DNA from: Boesenbergia rotunda
Taxonomy: Eukaryota; Streptophyta; Magnoliopsida; Zingiberales; Zingiberaceae
Assembly (NCBI GenBank): GCA_024364735.1
Contig: JAGFNQ010005227.1
Location: forward strand, 1-64,000
Reading direction: 5' to 3'
DNA: 64,000 nt
The translations under genes and the position numbers were made by a program. Positions 1 through 9,744 of the stretch are shown one piece after another. Position 1 is the stretch's first letter. Every line of letters begins with the position of its first letter. The notes beneath the pieces are model-generated. The model ran no database searches. It was not told the DNA's origin and saw only the letters and a list, made by a program, of their open reading frames with translations.

Positions 1-26
1 GCAATAATTATTGGGCAGCTTGGGGA

Positions 27-88
27 CATCTCCACAAAACTATAAGGTTTAACAAAATATTTTTGTTTGCTAGAAATGGGGTGAGATG
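27..88 (+). other. Post-pol conserved stem element of C
   Basis: CATCTCCAC (27-35) and GTGAGATG (81-88) are the arms of an imperfect inverted repeat. The same module is at 55085-55147 in D, 4964-5023 in A, 47964-48023 in E and 59339-59398 in G. The C copy has one extra C in the left arm. Its function is unknown; an RNA structural role is inferred. Confidence 0.6.
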
Positions 89-475
89 CTAGGATCAACC
101 TAATTACTCAAAATGTTCATGCATCCCTTAAGCAATTAGGTTGACGAGACAAAAATCAATAAGTTGACCAAGTATGGGGAAAACCAATGCATAATACATG
201 TGTCTTTGGTTCCATGATCATACTTGGACATTCCAATCAAAGAAACTTGATTGGAATTTTGTTGTTGATACAAACTTGCTTTCATGTGTTTGATTATTCT
301 AAGTGAAGTAGATTTCAAATTGGTTGGAGAAATTGATTTTGTTAAATCCATAAGGACTCTTGATTATTGTTAAGGGATCAACTCTAGTCGAGAGAACACC
401 TCCGGGGTCAATAAACTTACATCTGAGCGTATCAGAATTTGAAAGGAGGGCTGAAACTACTATTTTTGAAACGTA

Positions 476-948
476 TCAGAAAGTTTCTGATATCTGATCG
501 GTCCATCGACTGATCAGGAGTTGGCTGATCGGTCCACGGACCGATCAGTGAGCTCACAGATGTCTGTTCGATTCTGTTCGGTCCCTGATCGATCCGCAGA
601 CCGATCAGGACCTCCCTGTCACCGGACCGATCAGGAGTTGGCTTGATCGGTCATGGTGACCGATCAAGAAATTCTGCGAGAAATCCTTCTGTCTTCGACC
701 TGATCGATCCACCGACGGATCAGATGTTGCCTGATCGGTCCACAGACTGATCAGTGGGTTCACAGAACCTTCTGTTCGATCCCTGATCGATCCACAGACC
801 GATCAGGGACATCCCTAATCGGTCATCGGACCGATCAGAACGCAGCCAGACTGATCAGGAGGTTCCCTGATCGGTCTGGGTACCCCTAGATCGAACGGTG
901 GATCCGATCTACCGCATTACCTTCGGTTGGTGGATCGGTCCACCAACC
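476..948 (+). repeat. GATCGGTC/GACCGATC palindrome array of C, internal copy
   Basis: Many irregularly spaced palindromes with the core GATCGGTC...GACCGATC. At 525-548 two 11-base arms (CTGATCGGTCC and GGACCGATCAG) flank AC. Some units are degenerate. The same motif fills part of C's own LTR (30130-30720), D's LTR (51300-51790) and D's equivalent internal site (54350-54710). It lies directly upstream of a TATA-like box and ORF2. Confidence 0.9.
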
Positions 949-1200
949 TATTAACTTCATCTACTGCTTACATTCCCAACTCTAGCCGCCCGAATCTCAT
1001 TCATCTTCTTCTTCATGTGAACCCTGTGAAGTTTTTCCGAGCCCCTTGTGGGTTCTCTGTGAGACACGCCTGACCTGCGCAAGCCTTCTCCTTAAGCCCG
1101 AGCTCTCTGCTGTTGCGATCGCGAGTTGCTGAGTTGCGATCTGCGCAAATCTGCTCTTTGTGAAGCACCTGTTGTCTTCCCAAACCGCTCAATCATCTTC
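941..1200 (+). promoter_or_regulatory. Putative internal promoter and leader of C ORF2
   Basis: A TATA-like CTATTAAC (948-955) follows the last palindrome. About 245 bases of C/T-rich leader then run to the ATG at 1201, as in plant 5' untranslated regions. D (TATA-like 54343-54351) and A (TATATA 6831-6836) have the same order. The promoter call is inference from this repeated layout. Confidence 0.55.
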
Positions 1201-2827
1201 ATGGCACCTAAGTAAGCTACTCATGTAGTTTTTCTTTACTGGTTATCTCATAACTTATGATTTTTTGTGCTAACAATAGAGTTTCATGACCTGTGCTCAT
1301 TGTGTTGTGCCCTCTCAACTTCAATCCGAATCAACTCTGTTTTGTGCCCTCCATTTCTGTCTATTCTGTGCCATGATCATCAACTTGTGCCGTGACCTTA
1401 CCCTCCAATGTTCAATTTACTTACTCTTAACCCAAATTTTGTGTCGTGACCCACATTTGATTGATTCCATCCATGTGCCGTGACCCATACTTCCCACATT
1501 TAGAAAATCTACCAAGGGGAAGGCACCTGCCGAAGGTACCTCAAGGACCAAAGCCCCCTCATCCTCTTCCAGACCTCAACCTTCCTCTAACTCACGATTT
1601 CCTAATGCACATCTCGAACAGACTTTCCAACATCGTACCTTCAAACTCCTCCCCTGTCGATCTGTAGACAGAGCATTTGTATATGAACATTGTCCATTAG
1701 TACAACAAATTATAGAGTATTATGAACTGGATCCATACTTTTTCTTGAGCGGGAAATCAATGTTGATTTGGTTTCAGAATTTTATAACAACCTTGTTAGT
1801 GACGGTGGTACGGGGTTTACCACCCGGGTCGCCCGAACCAATCTCAATTTTAGTTATCCCATTTTCTTTGAGTATCTAGCGTGTCAACGATCGGGTAATA
1901 TCTTTCCATTCTACCCTTGTCTTCCAGAGACTCTGACAACTCCTTTCGATGAGGTCACTCCTGATTCTATATACGAGTATTTTTTTGGCCACCCCAGGCC
2001 GGATGGTCTCGATGAGATTGCCAATGACTTTCCCACTTTTGCTGCTCTTCGATTATCCCCAGCTGATTATATCCTCTTTAAGATTATTACCAACTGTCTT
2101 CTACCAATTACTTTAAAACCTCTAGCCGAGATTCTCCCTTGCCATTGTGTGATGCTCTACGAGATGCATCGGTAGCTCAATATTGACATCATGATGGCCA
2201 TCTATTTTTCCATTATCACCTATAGTCAGATCGAGCGTCGTACAGTCTATATGCCTTTCGGACACATTATTACTGACTGGCTCCAGACAGTCGGTATAGA
2301 TGTGTCCAAAGGCAGGACTATGCCAATGGTTTGGCAAGACTGCAAACTTGGGAAACGTGCGTTTGCCAAGTCGGACATTATTGTTGGACCACAGGGCCTT
2401 CAGTGGAAGGATGGGAGGGGTTTAGGGGAGTTACCACGGGCGTCACACATATAGGTTCCAGCGGCACCAGTTGGACATTATGAGGCGCCCGCAGCAGCTG
2501 AGAACGAGTATGGGGCGGCCCTGATCTCCGATGGCAGATCGCGGAGCTGGAGCAGACTATGCAGAATGAGTTTCATGTGTCAGCGCTCTGGCGGCAGGAG
2601 ATCAGCTCCGAGGTTTCTCAGATGCGTACCAGTCAGGAGGCATTTCAGATTGAGATTCGATCCGAGATCTCTGGATTGCGTGCCGGTCAGGAGGCGTTTC
2701 AGTCTGCCATGCATACCCAGCAGGAGGCGATGTTTGCTGAGTGGCGTACCTGGATGGTTGGTCATCAGCCACAGCAGACCTTTCCGGGGTTTTCAGCCAT
2801 TTAGCAGCACTGCTCCGGGGAGCTTCC
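1201..2827 (+). pseudogene. ORF2 of C: spliced PF20167-like gene, broken
   Basis: An extra gene in the envelope-like position, between pol and the 3' LTR. Exon 1 (1201-1211) codes for Met-Ala-Pro and two bases of Lys; exon 2 starts at 1504 and continues KSTKGKAPAEGT. A Ser/Pro-rich N-terminus leads to FKLLPCRSVDRAFVYEHCP, EFYNNL and YEYFFGHP, then the core FKIITNCLLPIT and YMPFGHIITDWL (about 2060-2290). This resembles the family I recall as 'putative plant transposon protein' (PF20167). Residues from about 2520 form a heptad-like coiled coil with repeated QEAF. Damage: frameshifts near 1740, 2518 and 2785, and TAG at 2173 and 2452. Element A interrupts the last codons; they resume at 29144 and a stop lies at 29184-29186. 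Homologues are at 5540-6716 and 52786-54205. The role is unknown; no transposase catalytic residues were recognised. Confidence 0.7.
1212..1503 (+). other. Intron of C ORF2 (292 bp)
   Basis: Donor GTAAGC directly follows exon 1 (ATGGCACCTAA). The acceptor CACATTTAG ends at 1503. Joining keeps the frame (phase 2: AA plus A gives Lys). Introns of 134 bp in D (54061-54194) and 86 bp in A (6620-6705) sit at the same codon with the same phase, though their sequences differ. Splicing is inferred, not demonstrated. Confidence 0.7.
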
Positions 2828-4092
2828 TATTGGATCGGAGAAAACGATAGAGGGGGGGTGAATATCGTTAAAAATTTTCGGACAGTTAAAGAATATACGC
2901 AGCGGAAAAAGATAGAGCACACGAGAACACAATTCATTTTTTTACTTGGTTCGGAGTCGCGGTCGGCTCCTACTCCAAGGCCCACGGTCCTTGACTGTTT
3001 ACTTTGGGCAATTCTATATTCGATAAAGTTTTTACAAGATGATAGTATAGATATAGAATTTGAAATTTAAATCACAACACTTTCATAAATTGAAATTATA
3101 CCAACGCCCGAGGTGGATCGAATTTCGGAGTAGAGGATCGTCGGCGGTGCTAAAATCTTAAAATCGTACTTTGCCGGAGCGCAGCACTTGAGCGAAAGTG
3201 TTTGGAGCGTTGGAAGTAATTGATGTAGAAGCCTTGGGGGTGAACCCCCTTTTATAGTGCCCATACGGGCGCCTGTGACGATGGGGGCACCTAACACGTG
3301 GCTTTCCCTGCGCAAATCCTTATCCGCAGGCTCGGTCAGCGCTTATCCACCTCCTCTTGGGCGCCTGAGCTGATGGGGGCGCCCGTGACCTCACGGGCGC
3401 CTGATCCGCCTTGGTCCAGAGGCTTCGCAGCTGTGTTTGGGAGTTTGTCTTCACACTTGGGCGCCCGTATCCATACGGGCGCCTGAGCCCATTCGGGCGC
3501 TTGTGTCCATCCGGGCGCCTAGGCTCAGTGAAGCACCTCACTTGCAGACGACCAGTCCTTTGACCCTGCAACTCAGGTTAGTCCCAAAACATAACACGCA
3601 TTAGTTAGAGCCATAGCTATCTTGGTTCTGACTTTGGGTCTCCCAAATGGAACCCTAGGTCGAACCGATGCCTACTGTTCCCTCGATGGGGAACGCGTCC
3701 TCACCTACTCCTCTCAGGAGAGTTTACCTTTTGCCAGCCGGCTCCTCCGGTTAGACTTTTGCGCAATCTACCTGACCAGGTCTTCGTGCCCAACTTCCGG
3801 TCAGATCTTCGTGCCCAACTTCCGGTCAGGTCTTCGGTGCCCAACCCCTTGCCAGGACTTCTTGCCTAGTCCTCGACCAAGACTTCTTAGCCCGACTTCC
3901 GGTCAGGTCTTCTTGCCCAGTCCTTGACCAGGACTTCTTTGCCCAGCCCTTTGTCAGGACTTCTTGCCTAGTGTGCCTAGGACTTCTTCCTGCACACTCA
4001 GTGAACATATTAGATTACAATAACACCTTAACTTCTGAACCCTTTACCATTATCAAAACCCAGGTTTGACATAGGTGCTGCCTGCACCAACA
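2828..4092 (-). repeat. 3' LTR of element A
   Basis: Begins TATTGG (TG expected; one base changed) and ends CCAACA. In the minus direction: the LTR start; stem-forming repeats with GTCCTGG/CCAGGAC-type units (about 3775-3995); GGCGCC palindromes (3265-3530), including GGCGCCCGTAT/ATACGGGCGCC around 3468-3483; a TATAAAAGG box (about 3248-3256); and the G-rich GATAGAGGGGGGG terminus (about 2846). Homologous to E's LTRs at 40746 and 48867. Confidence 0.92.
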
Positions 4093-4106
4093 ATCTCCCC
4101 CTTTTT
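4093..4106 (-). other. Polypurine tract of A
   Basis: On the minus strand AAAAAGGGGGAGAT directly abuts the 3' LTR. It is the usual plus-strand DNA primer. The same tract borders the LTRs of C, D, E, F and G. Confidence 0.85.
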
Positions 4107-4259
4107 TATTTATGGCAACACGGTTCAAAAAGTTAAGTTTAAAGATACAGGTAATGTAAGAGATTTTTAATTTCCTCCCCCTGAGTTTTTCAAAAATACG
4201 TGGGATTTTTGAAAATATTTCTAAGTCCTTGTCTATCCACAAAATGAAAAGATTTTTCA

Positions 4260-4560
4260 GGTTTTCAACACTTAGAAAATTTTCAAAAGGATTTTCAAGT
4301 TAGATACTTAGAAAATTTTCAAAACAATTTTGAGTTGAGCACTTAGAAAATTTTCAAAACAATTTTGAAGTTAGAAAATTTTCCAAAACAATTTTGAAGT
4401 TTTAAGTACTTAGAAATTTTTCCAAACCAATTTTGAAGTTTAAGTACTTAGAAATTTTTCCAAACCAATTTTGAAGTTTAAGTACTTAGAAAATTTTCCA
4501 AACAATTTTGAGTTAAGTACTTAGAAAATTTTTCAAAACAATTTCGTTGCTTTACTTTTT
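4260..4560 (-). repeat. PPT-proximal A/T-rich tandem array of A
   Basis: Six or more degenerate units of about 40-45 bp around ACTTAGAAAATTTTC and CAATTTTGAAG. Similar arrays stand in the same place in E (48430-48690) and G (58440-58930). No reading frame. Confidence 0.75.
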
Positions 4561-5539
4561 GAAAAAGGAGATAAAAGTTTTTAAATTCTCAAAATTAATT
4601 TTAAGAATTTAAATTAAAAAAACCTCTTTTCTCTCCTTTCCAATCTCTCCCCCTTTGTCATATATCAAAAAATTGTAGCAAAAAATGAGTAAGGAAAGTA
4701 ATGTACTGTATTGAACCAATTCTAAGCATAAACTGGACTAAATCAATTTAAATTCTTCTCTTTCGGGTCCTGTCTAACCCAGTTAGCTACTTACTAACTG
4801 TTATAAACAGTAGCTTTTGCTAGGGTTAGTCAAGTTAAGTGATCTGATCAAGTTAGATTTTCTAAGCTTGACACTTAACCTGATTACTGTTCAATTGGTA
4901 TTTATTGCCCCAATTACTGCATATGCATTGACTTAAAGCATCTTGAATCAAGGCATAGACCTAAGCATCTCAACCCAGTCTAGGTTGTCAATCAAAAGTA
5001 CCCTAAGGTGCTTATGAGATGCTGACTTCTAGATCTATAGGTGCATGCAGTTCTAGGGTTTGGGCCTAAGCTAAGTCCATTTGCGAAAAAGCCCTAGTTT
5101 TGAAGGGGGTAAGTTTTTGAAAAAAAACTAAGTCAGAAATCATTTTAAATTTCACGATAAAAATGATTTTTCAAATATATTAAATAACAAATAAGAAATA
5201 AAATAGTTTTTGAAAAGAAACATAAGTAGAGCAGTCCTATTCTACTAAGCATAAAGTATCTGATTTAGCATACTAATTAAAATGGCATAATACTAATAAC
5301 TCATCAACTAAACAAGTAAACCTGATAGATGCATAAGAGTTACTTGGTCAACAGTAGGACCACCATAGTCAAATACATGTCAACCATACTCAGTAGGGGT
5401 AGTCAAATAGTCAATAGTACAGTGAGATGGCTGAAAATATCAATCTTAACTAAGAAGAAGGGCCAGGAGGATCAGATGAGCCAGACTGCCAAGATCGGAA
5501 CAACGACATCATTTCATTATATCGTGCGTCGTTTGTCTC
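4561..5539 (-). other. Non-coding post-pol-type spacer of A, with stem element
   Basis: No gene. It matches the stretch after pol in E (47760-48430) and G (58930-59650), so A kept the downstream flank of pol without pol. It includes AACTGTTATAAACAGT-type dyads near 4796. The conserved stem element is 4964-5023, with arms AGCATCTCA (4964-4972) and TGAGATGCT (5015-5023), a perfect 9-base inverted repeat. Confidence 0.75.
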
Positions 5540-6716
5540 TCAATCGGCTCTAAGGGTATTCATATACTCCATGTAATAGGCCTCATTTGCCTCCATATAC
5601 TCTGCGTGATGGGTCTCCATTTCCTCCCTGAGGCTGTGCACCTCCGTCCGCAATAGTGTAATGCGATGATCGGTGGTCAGTGGTGGAGGCTCCTGTAGGT
5701 GCTCGTTGATCTCGACTGTGAGATCGGCTATGTCTACCTCTACCTCCTCGTCGGAGTCATCTTGCCGTCTAGCTCTCTCTCGTCTCTATGATATGACCTC
5801 CGTGGCCGAAACATCTATCCCCGCTAAAGAGAAGTTTCTAAACCCTATCTCATCGAACTCAGTCATCGAGATAATCTCCCCGGCAGTGATATCACGACGT
5901 AAGGTGGTGATGACATGGCAGTAAGGCGTACGTACTCGATCGTGAGTAGATATGCTTCATGCGTAAATGATGGTGTGGAATATGTGGAGGCCTATGTCAA
6001 TATCTAACTGATGAATCATGGCGTAGAGTAAAAAGGCATGAAACGGTCGCATGGTCGGGACATCTCGGGTGGTAAGTGGGAGTACACAACGAATTATCAC
6101 TCGGTAAAGGGCATAATCCTGGACTCGGAGGTCAACGGACTGAAATCGCCGTGCTAACGAGTTTCGCACATCTCCAAAGAAATAGGAGTAAAGAGTGTCT
6201 AGAGTAATGTGCGAATAGGGGGTGCAAAGGGAGGGTCGACCGGAGGATAACAAGAAAAGATAGACCGCGAAGGACGTAGTCCGAGAAACCGATTAAACAA
6301 GGTCGGAGAAATGGTTAGGGGAGTGCCTTGTACTGTGGTAGAGTAGAGTAGGTCATCAATCTTGACTAGATTATTGTAAAATTCTGCACACAGGGTCGAG
6401 TTCACAGGATGTGTGCAGAAGACTAGATGATCTAGTTGATAGAAGTTGATTGCATCCATGGTTAAGGGACAAGATTGAGTAAAGAATTGTCTATTTAGGA
6501 AGCTAGTCTTAATAGGCTTATAGGTTGTTTGGGCAAACTTGTTGAATAATTCTAAGTTGGGGAACCTTGGGTCAGGGCTAGGTTCGGCCAAAGGGTTAGG
6601 TTGAGAGATGCGACGTTTTCTAAATATGTAAAAGAAAATGGTGCATTTGATAAGCGAAATAAAAGGAATGAAAATTGCTTTAAAAGTGCATAATAAGATT
6701 GATACCGGGGTGGCAT
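5540..6716 (-). pseudogene. ORF2 of A: spliced PF20167-like gene, broken
   Basis: Exon 1 is 6706-6716 (Met-Pro-Pro-Arg). Exon 2 starts at 6619 and continues KRRISQPNPLAEPSPDPRFP. Shared blocks with C and D are EFYNNL, LYSYFFGDV, the helical core YALYRVIIRCVLPLTTRD with FHAFLLYAMIHQLDIDIG, and a C-terminal coiled coil rich in Glu (EVHSLREEMETHHAEYMEAN, about 5560-5640). The DDSDEEVEVDIADL acidic patch before it is specific to this copy. Damage: one frameshift near 6205-6215, TGA at 5957-5959 and TAG near 5790. The stop at 5540-5542 follows NTLRAD. A has no pol, so here ORF2 occupies the pol-to-LTR interval. Identification with PF20167 is from memory of the family pattern. Confidence 0.68.
6620..6705 (-). 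other. Intron of A ORF2 (86 bp)
   Basis: Minus-strand donor GTATCAATC follows ATGCCACCCCG. The acceptor TACATATTTAG precedes AAAACGTCG. Phase 2, the same codon position as in C and D. The 86 bp length suits a short plant intron. Confidence 0.65.
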
Positions 6717-7040
6717 TTTTGAAGTAGAGCGTTTGAAGACGAGGAAGGAGCGTCCGGGCGCCTCGGGAAGAAGAGAAGTGAAGGAGGATTTTGGTTTTGG
6801 TGTGGAGGAAGAAGAAGGAGACATGCTCCTTATATATTGTCATACGGGCGCCCGTGAAGGGTCGGGCGCCCGAGTCAACTGGCAGCTTTTTGGCAGACTT
6901 GACTGCCTTGGATGAAGACAAAGACTTAGGCGCCCAATAGGTCACGGGCGCCCGGGTCAGGTGGGTAGGGGTTGACAGCTTTTGCTGTCTTGGTCGAAGA
7001 GAAAGTCAAGGCGCCCGACAGGTCACGGGCGCCCGAGTTG
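6717..7040 (-). promoter_or_regulatory. Putative internal promoter of A ORF2 with GGGCGCC palindromes
   Basis: Three palindrome pairs at 6845-6871, 6929-6957 and 7010-7037 carry GGCGCCC...GGGCGCC. Two keep AGGTC between the arms, as in E's LTR. A TATATA box (6831-6836) lies 115 bases before the ATG, followed by a C/T-rich leader. The motif is the one upstream of the TATA box in A's own LTR. Confidence 0.6.
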
Positions 7041-7204
7041 ACCAGGGTTTGACTATTGACCAGTTTGACCAGGTTTGACTGTTTTGACCCATTTTGACTC
7101 TTTTGACCAACCAACAATTAAATCAATTAAGCTCTTAATTGCATGATTCAAGGTTTTTACTTGACAAAAAACCAGATGAATTTGAGTTATGTTAGGCCCT
7201 AACC

Positions 7205-7258
7205 ATCTCACCCGGTCTATAGTTATCAATCATGTTAACCTTATGGGGTTTGTGAGAT
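7205..7258 (-). other. Pre-pol conserved stem element of A
   Basis: Arms ATCTCAC (7205-7211) and GTGAGAT (7252-7258). Homologous to 44500-44557 in E and 62026-62084 in G. The inner sequence shares the TCTA-GTTATCAATCA type core. Confidence 0.6.
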
Positions 7259-7438
7259 AGTTTTGAACAGAAATAAAGATTTTATTTTGAAATCATGATT
7301 AATTTTGAAAAGTTGAATCAATTTTAAAAATCAATTAAGTTTAAAGTTTATTTTGAAAAATGGTTAAATCTAAGATTAATTGAGATTTGTGTTAGATTCA
7401 AATCTGATAATAGTAAAGTGAATTTGATTTTCAATAAT

Positions 7439-7680
7439 TGGCTTCCAGGTCTTGGCGAGGCACTAGGCCTTCTTTGGTCGTAGCCTTATTGGATCATCAA
7501 CCCTTTCCTTGATAAAGCCTTTTATTGAAAATTTATCTTCAAGTTACTTCTTGAATGATTTTGGTCTAACTAGTTTGGGTCTTAGATCGGTAGCTTCGGC
7601 TAGTTCCACCAAAATGGCTTCCCTAACGCACTATCATCTTACCTCCGCCCAATACTATGTTGTTCAAATTTCAATTAAAT
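7439..7680 (-). other. Conserved non-coding block after gag (A copy)
   Basis: Contains GGCTTCCAGGTCTTGGCGAG and GATCGGTAGCTTCGGCTAG on the plus strand. Near-identical blocks are at 16378-16660 (F), 44085-44335 (E, other strand) and 62259-62545 (G). No open frame is shared. It persists in pol-less A and F, which suggests a cis-acting role. Confidence 0.75.
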
Positions 7681-7763
7681 CATTTTGGTCCTTAGTCTAA
7701 CCAGTCCTAGGTCTAAGCATAATAATTTGCAGAAAGAAATAAACAAGCAAGCATGCAATAAAA

Positions 7764-9425
7764 TTAAAGAATTAACAAACAATTATCTAATTTTTTTTTT
7801 AAATTGGCTCCCCCTGGACTAAAGCCACGATAATGATTAGGCAAGATGTGAATCTTATCCTTGGGGATCCAATACTGGTTTGGTCCAGCTTGGTTGTTCA
7901 AGCAAAGTTTGGGTACCCATGCTTGAACTTTGGGTCTTGATTGGTTCAATACAGCATAATATGACCGTTGTCTCGACTTGTTTCGATACCCTAACCCAGA
8001 TTGATTAAGAACGGACTTCTGTTTTCCAAGGACCATGTCAAGACCCTTGGAACCCGATGTAAATCGTTCTAAAGCCACTCTTAGCTCCTTGACTTGAGTT
8101 TTCAAGGAGGAGTTCTCTTTCTCAAGCTTTTCAACTTGAGTAGAGGTTCCTTCTTGGACCTTCTCGGTCAAGGATCTAGAGTCAGCTTCCTCTTTCAGGA
8201 GTTTTACTTCCTGTCGGAGGGACTCGACCCGAATTTTGGCTTTCGCCAAGTTACGAGATAAGTAAGCTATTAACTTTGATAATTCGACTTCGGAATAACC
8301 TCTTACCGTTATTTGGCTGTTTTCCGATATTGTGAGCCTTCCGTCGTATGGCTCCGATTCCGATCTGGTGTCGATGTCTTCTGAAGCGGTCAAGGCGAGA
8401 AGATTTGACTGTGGGGCCTCTTCTTCTTCTTCAGGGGAGGATTCGTCCCACGTGGCTTGAAGAGCCTTCTTCCTTCGATTCTTCTTGGCTTCCTTTAGAT
8501 TGGGGCACTCAGATTTGTAGTGTCCCTTCTTATTGCATTCGTATCATGTAATATTTGGTTTGGTCTTTGAAGGTTCAGCTAGATCTTCCTTTCGTCGGCT
8601 TGATTTCCTTCTGTTGGTCTGATGCTTCAGTTCCTTATAGTAGTCCCGAGCTAGCCGCACCAACTTGGGTCGATCTCCTTCACTGTCTTCTGAGGCTGAG
8701 TCTGAGTCAGACTCGGGTGCAGGTTGAGGCTTTTTCTTGGCTACCTTTCCTTGGGGTTTACCTGCAAGAAAAGCAATACCTTTCTCAGCCAAAGTGTAGT
8801 TAGTCTGTTCATGTAACTCTAATTCTAAAGACAATTCATCTAATTTAATTTTTGAAAGATCCCTAGAAACCTTGTAAGCATCTACCATAGATGCCCACAG
8901 AGTATTTCTTGGGAAAGCATTTAAGGTATATCTGATAAGGTCACGGTTTTCTACCTTGTGACCGATTGTGTGCAGGCCGTTCATTAGCTCCTGGATTCTG
9001 GCGTGGAGCTGTGCTGCTGATTCACCCTCATTCATCTTTATAGTATAGAGTTTGTTCAACAATAGATCCCTTTTGCTGATTCTGGTGTTGGAGGTGCCTT
9101 CGTGCAACTCAATCAGTTTGCTCCAAAGTTCTTTGGCGTTGTTGAAAGGACCCACCCGGTTCAGTTCTTCCTTGGTTAATCCACACTGCAACGTCTGAGT
9201 TGCCTTTGCGTCAACCTCGATCTTTTTCTTCAGTGAGGCATCCCATTCTGTGTAGTGTTGTGCCACTCCTTCAGCGTTCTTGGGGAGTTCAAGGCCAGAT
9301 TGGATTATAATCCACATATCCACCTGAGTTTTCAGGTGGGCTTCCATCCGACTCATCCAGTAGGAGAAATCTTCTCCACTGAAGAGCGGTAGTCTGGCTA
9401 TGCTGAAACCCTCTTGCATGACCAT
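7764..9425 (-). pseudogene. gag: gag of A (one nonsense codon)
   Basis: Nucleocapsid/capsid polyprotein of a copia element. ATG at 9425 opens a single frame of 554 codons. Residues 1-190 are the gag helical domain (PLFSGEDFSYWMSRMEAHL, then ELWSKLIELHEGTSNTRISK). A Ser/Asp/Glu-rich linker follows. The zinc knuckle CX2CX4HX4C is expected near residue 294. A Glu-rich stretch and a long coiled coil (LRQEVKLLKEEADSRSLTEK region) follow. The only break is TGA at 8544-8546, which replaces the first cysteine of the knuckle. E's copy (42327-43981) keeps that cysteine but has a frameshift. The 5' LTR and PBS lie 212 bases upstream of the ATG. Particle assembly is the family role; whether this copy could be read through is unknown. 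Confidence 0.85.
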
Positions 9426-9636
9426 AATAATTTCTGAAAAACAAACACAAAGAAAATTCGTCCCAAGACTTGGTCTTGGATTAGTAGTGCGGGAAAAAAA
9501 ATTAATCGAAAAATACGATCGAGTGGTGTTGCACCAACCTCGATTAACGAGATAAAATTCGAAAACAAATTTAAAATTATTTCGTAAAATCCGAAAATAC
9601 TCTCAAATTGGTGGTTGCACCAAATTTGAGTCACCC

Positions 9637-9648
9637 GCTCTTATACCA
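9637..9648 (-). other. Primer-binding site of A
   Basis: Minus-strand TGGTATAAGAGC, one mismatch from TGGTATCAGAGC, the plant initiator tRNA-Met complement. Two bases separate it from the 5' LTR at 9651. Confidence 0.8.
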
Positions 9649-9650
9649 CT

Positions 9651-9744
9651 TGTTGGATCGGAGAAAACGATAGAGGGGGGGGGGTGAATATCATTAAAAA
9701 TTTTCGGACAGTTAAAGAATATACACAGCGGAAAAAGATAGAGC
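9651..9744 (-). repeat. 5' LTR of A, inner fragment
   Basis: TGTTGGATCGG start and G-rich terminus match 2828-2925. Interrupted after AGAGC (9740-9744) by element B. Continues at 27967. Confidence 0.9.

Larger units (their letters stand above)
1..2827 (+). mobile_element. Element C, upstream part (SIRE-like copia, + strand)
   Basis: Internal part of an LTR retrotransposon whose 5' end and pol lie left of the window. The first 350 bases match, inverted, the spacer that follows pol in element D (about 54820-55170). The order is post-pol spacer, palindrome array, promoter, ORF2. Element A inserted at 2828; the flanks CTTCC (2823-2827) and CTTCC (29139-29143) are its target-site duplication. C resumes at 29144 and ends with its 3' LTR at 31686. 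Confidence 0.85.

Noticed and set aside
2741..3070. 109-residue frame crossing the C/A junction
   Set aside because: It joins the end of C's ORF2 in the wrong frame to A's LTR; a chance fusion at an insertion boundary.
5540..6716. ORF2 as a retroviral envelope gene
   Set aside because: Position fits, but I see no signal peptide, transmembrane segment or glycosylation pattern; the core resembles PF20167 and the C-terminus is a coiled coil.
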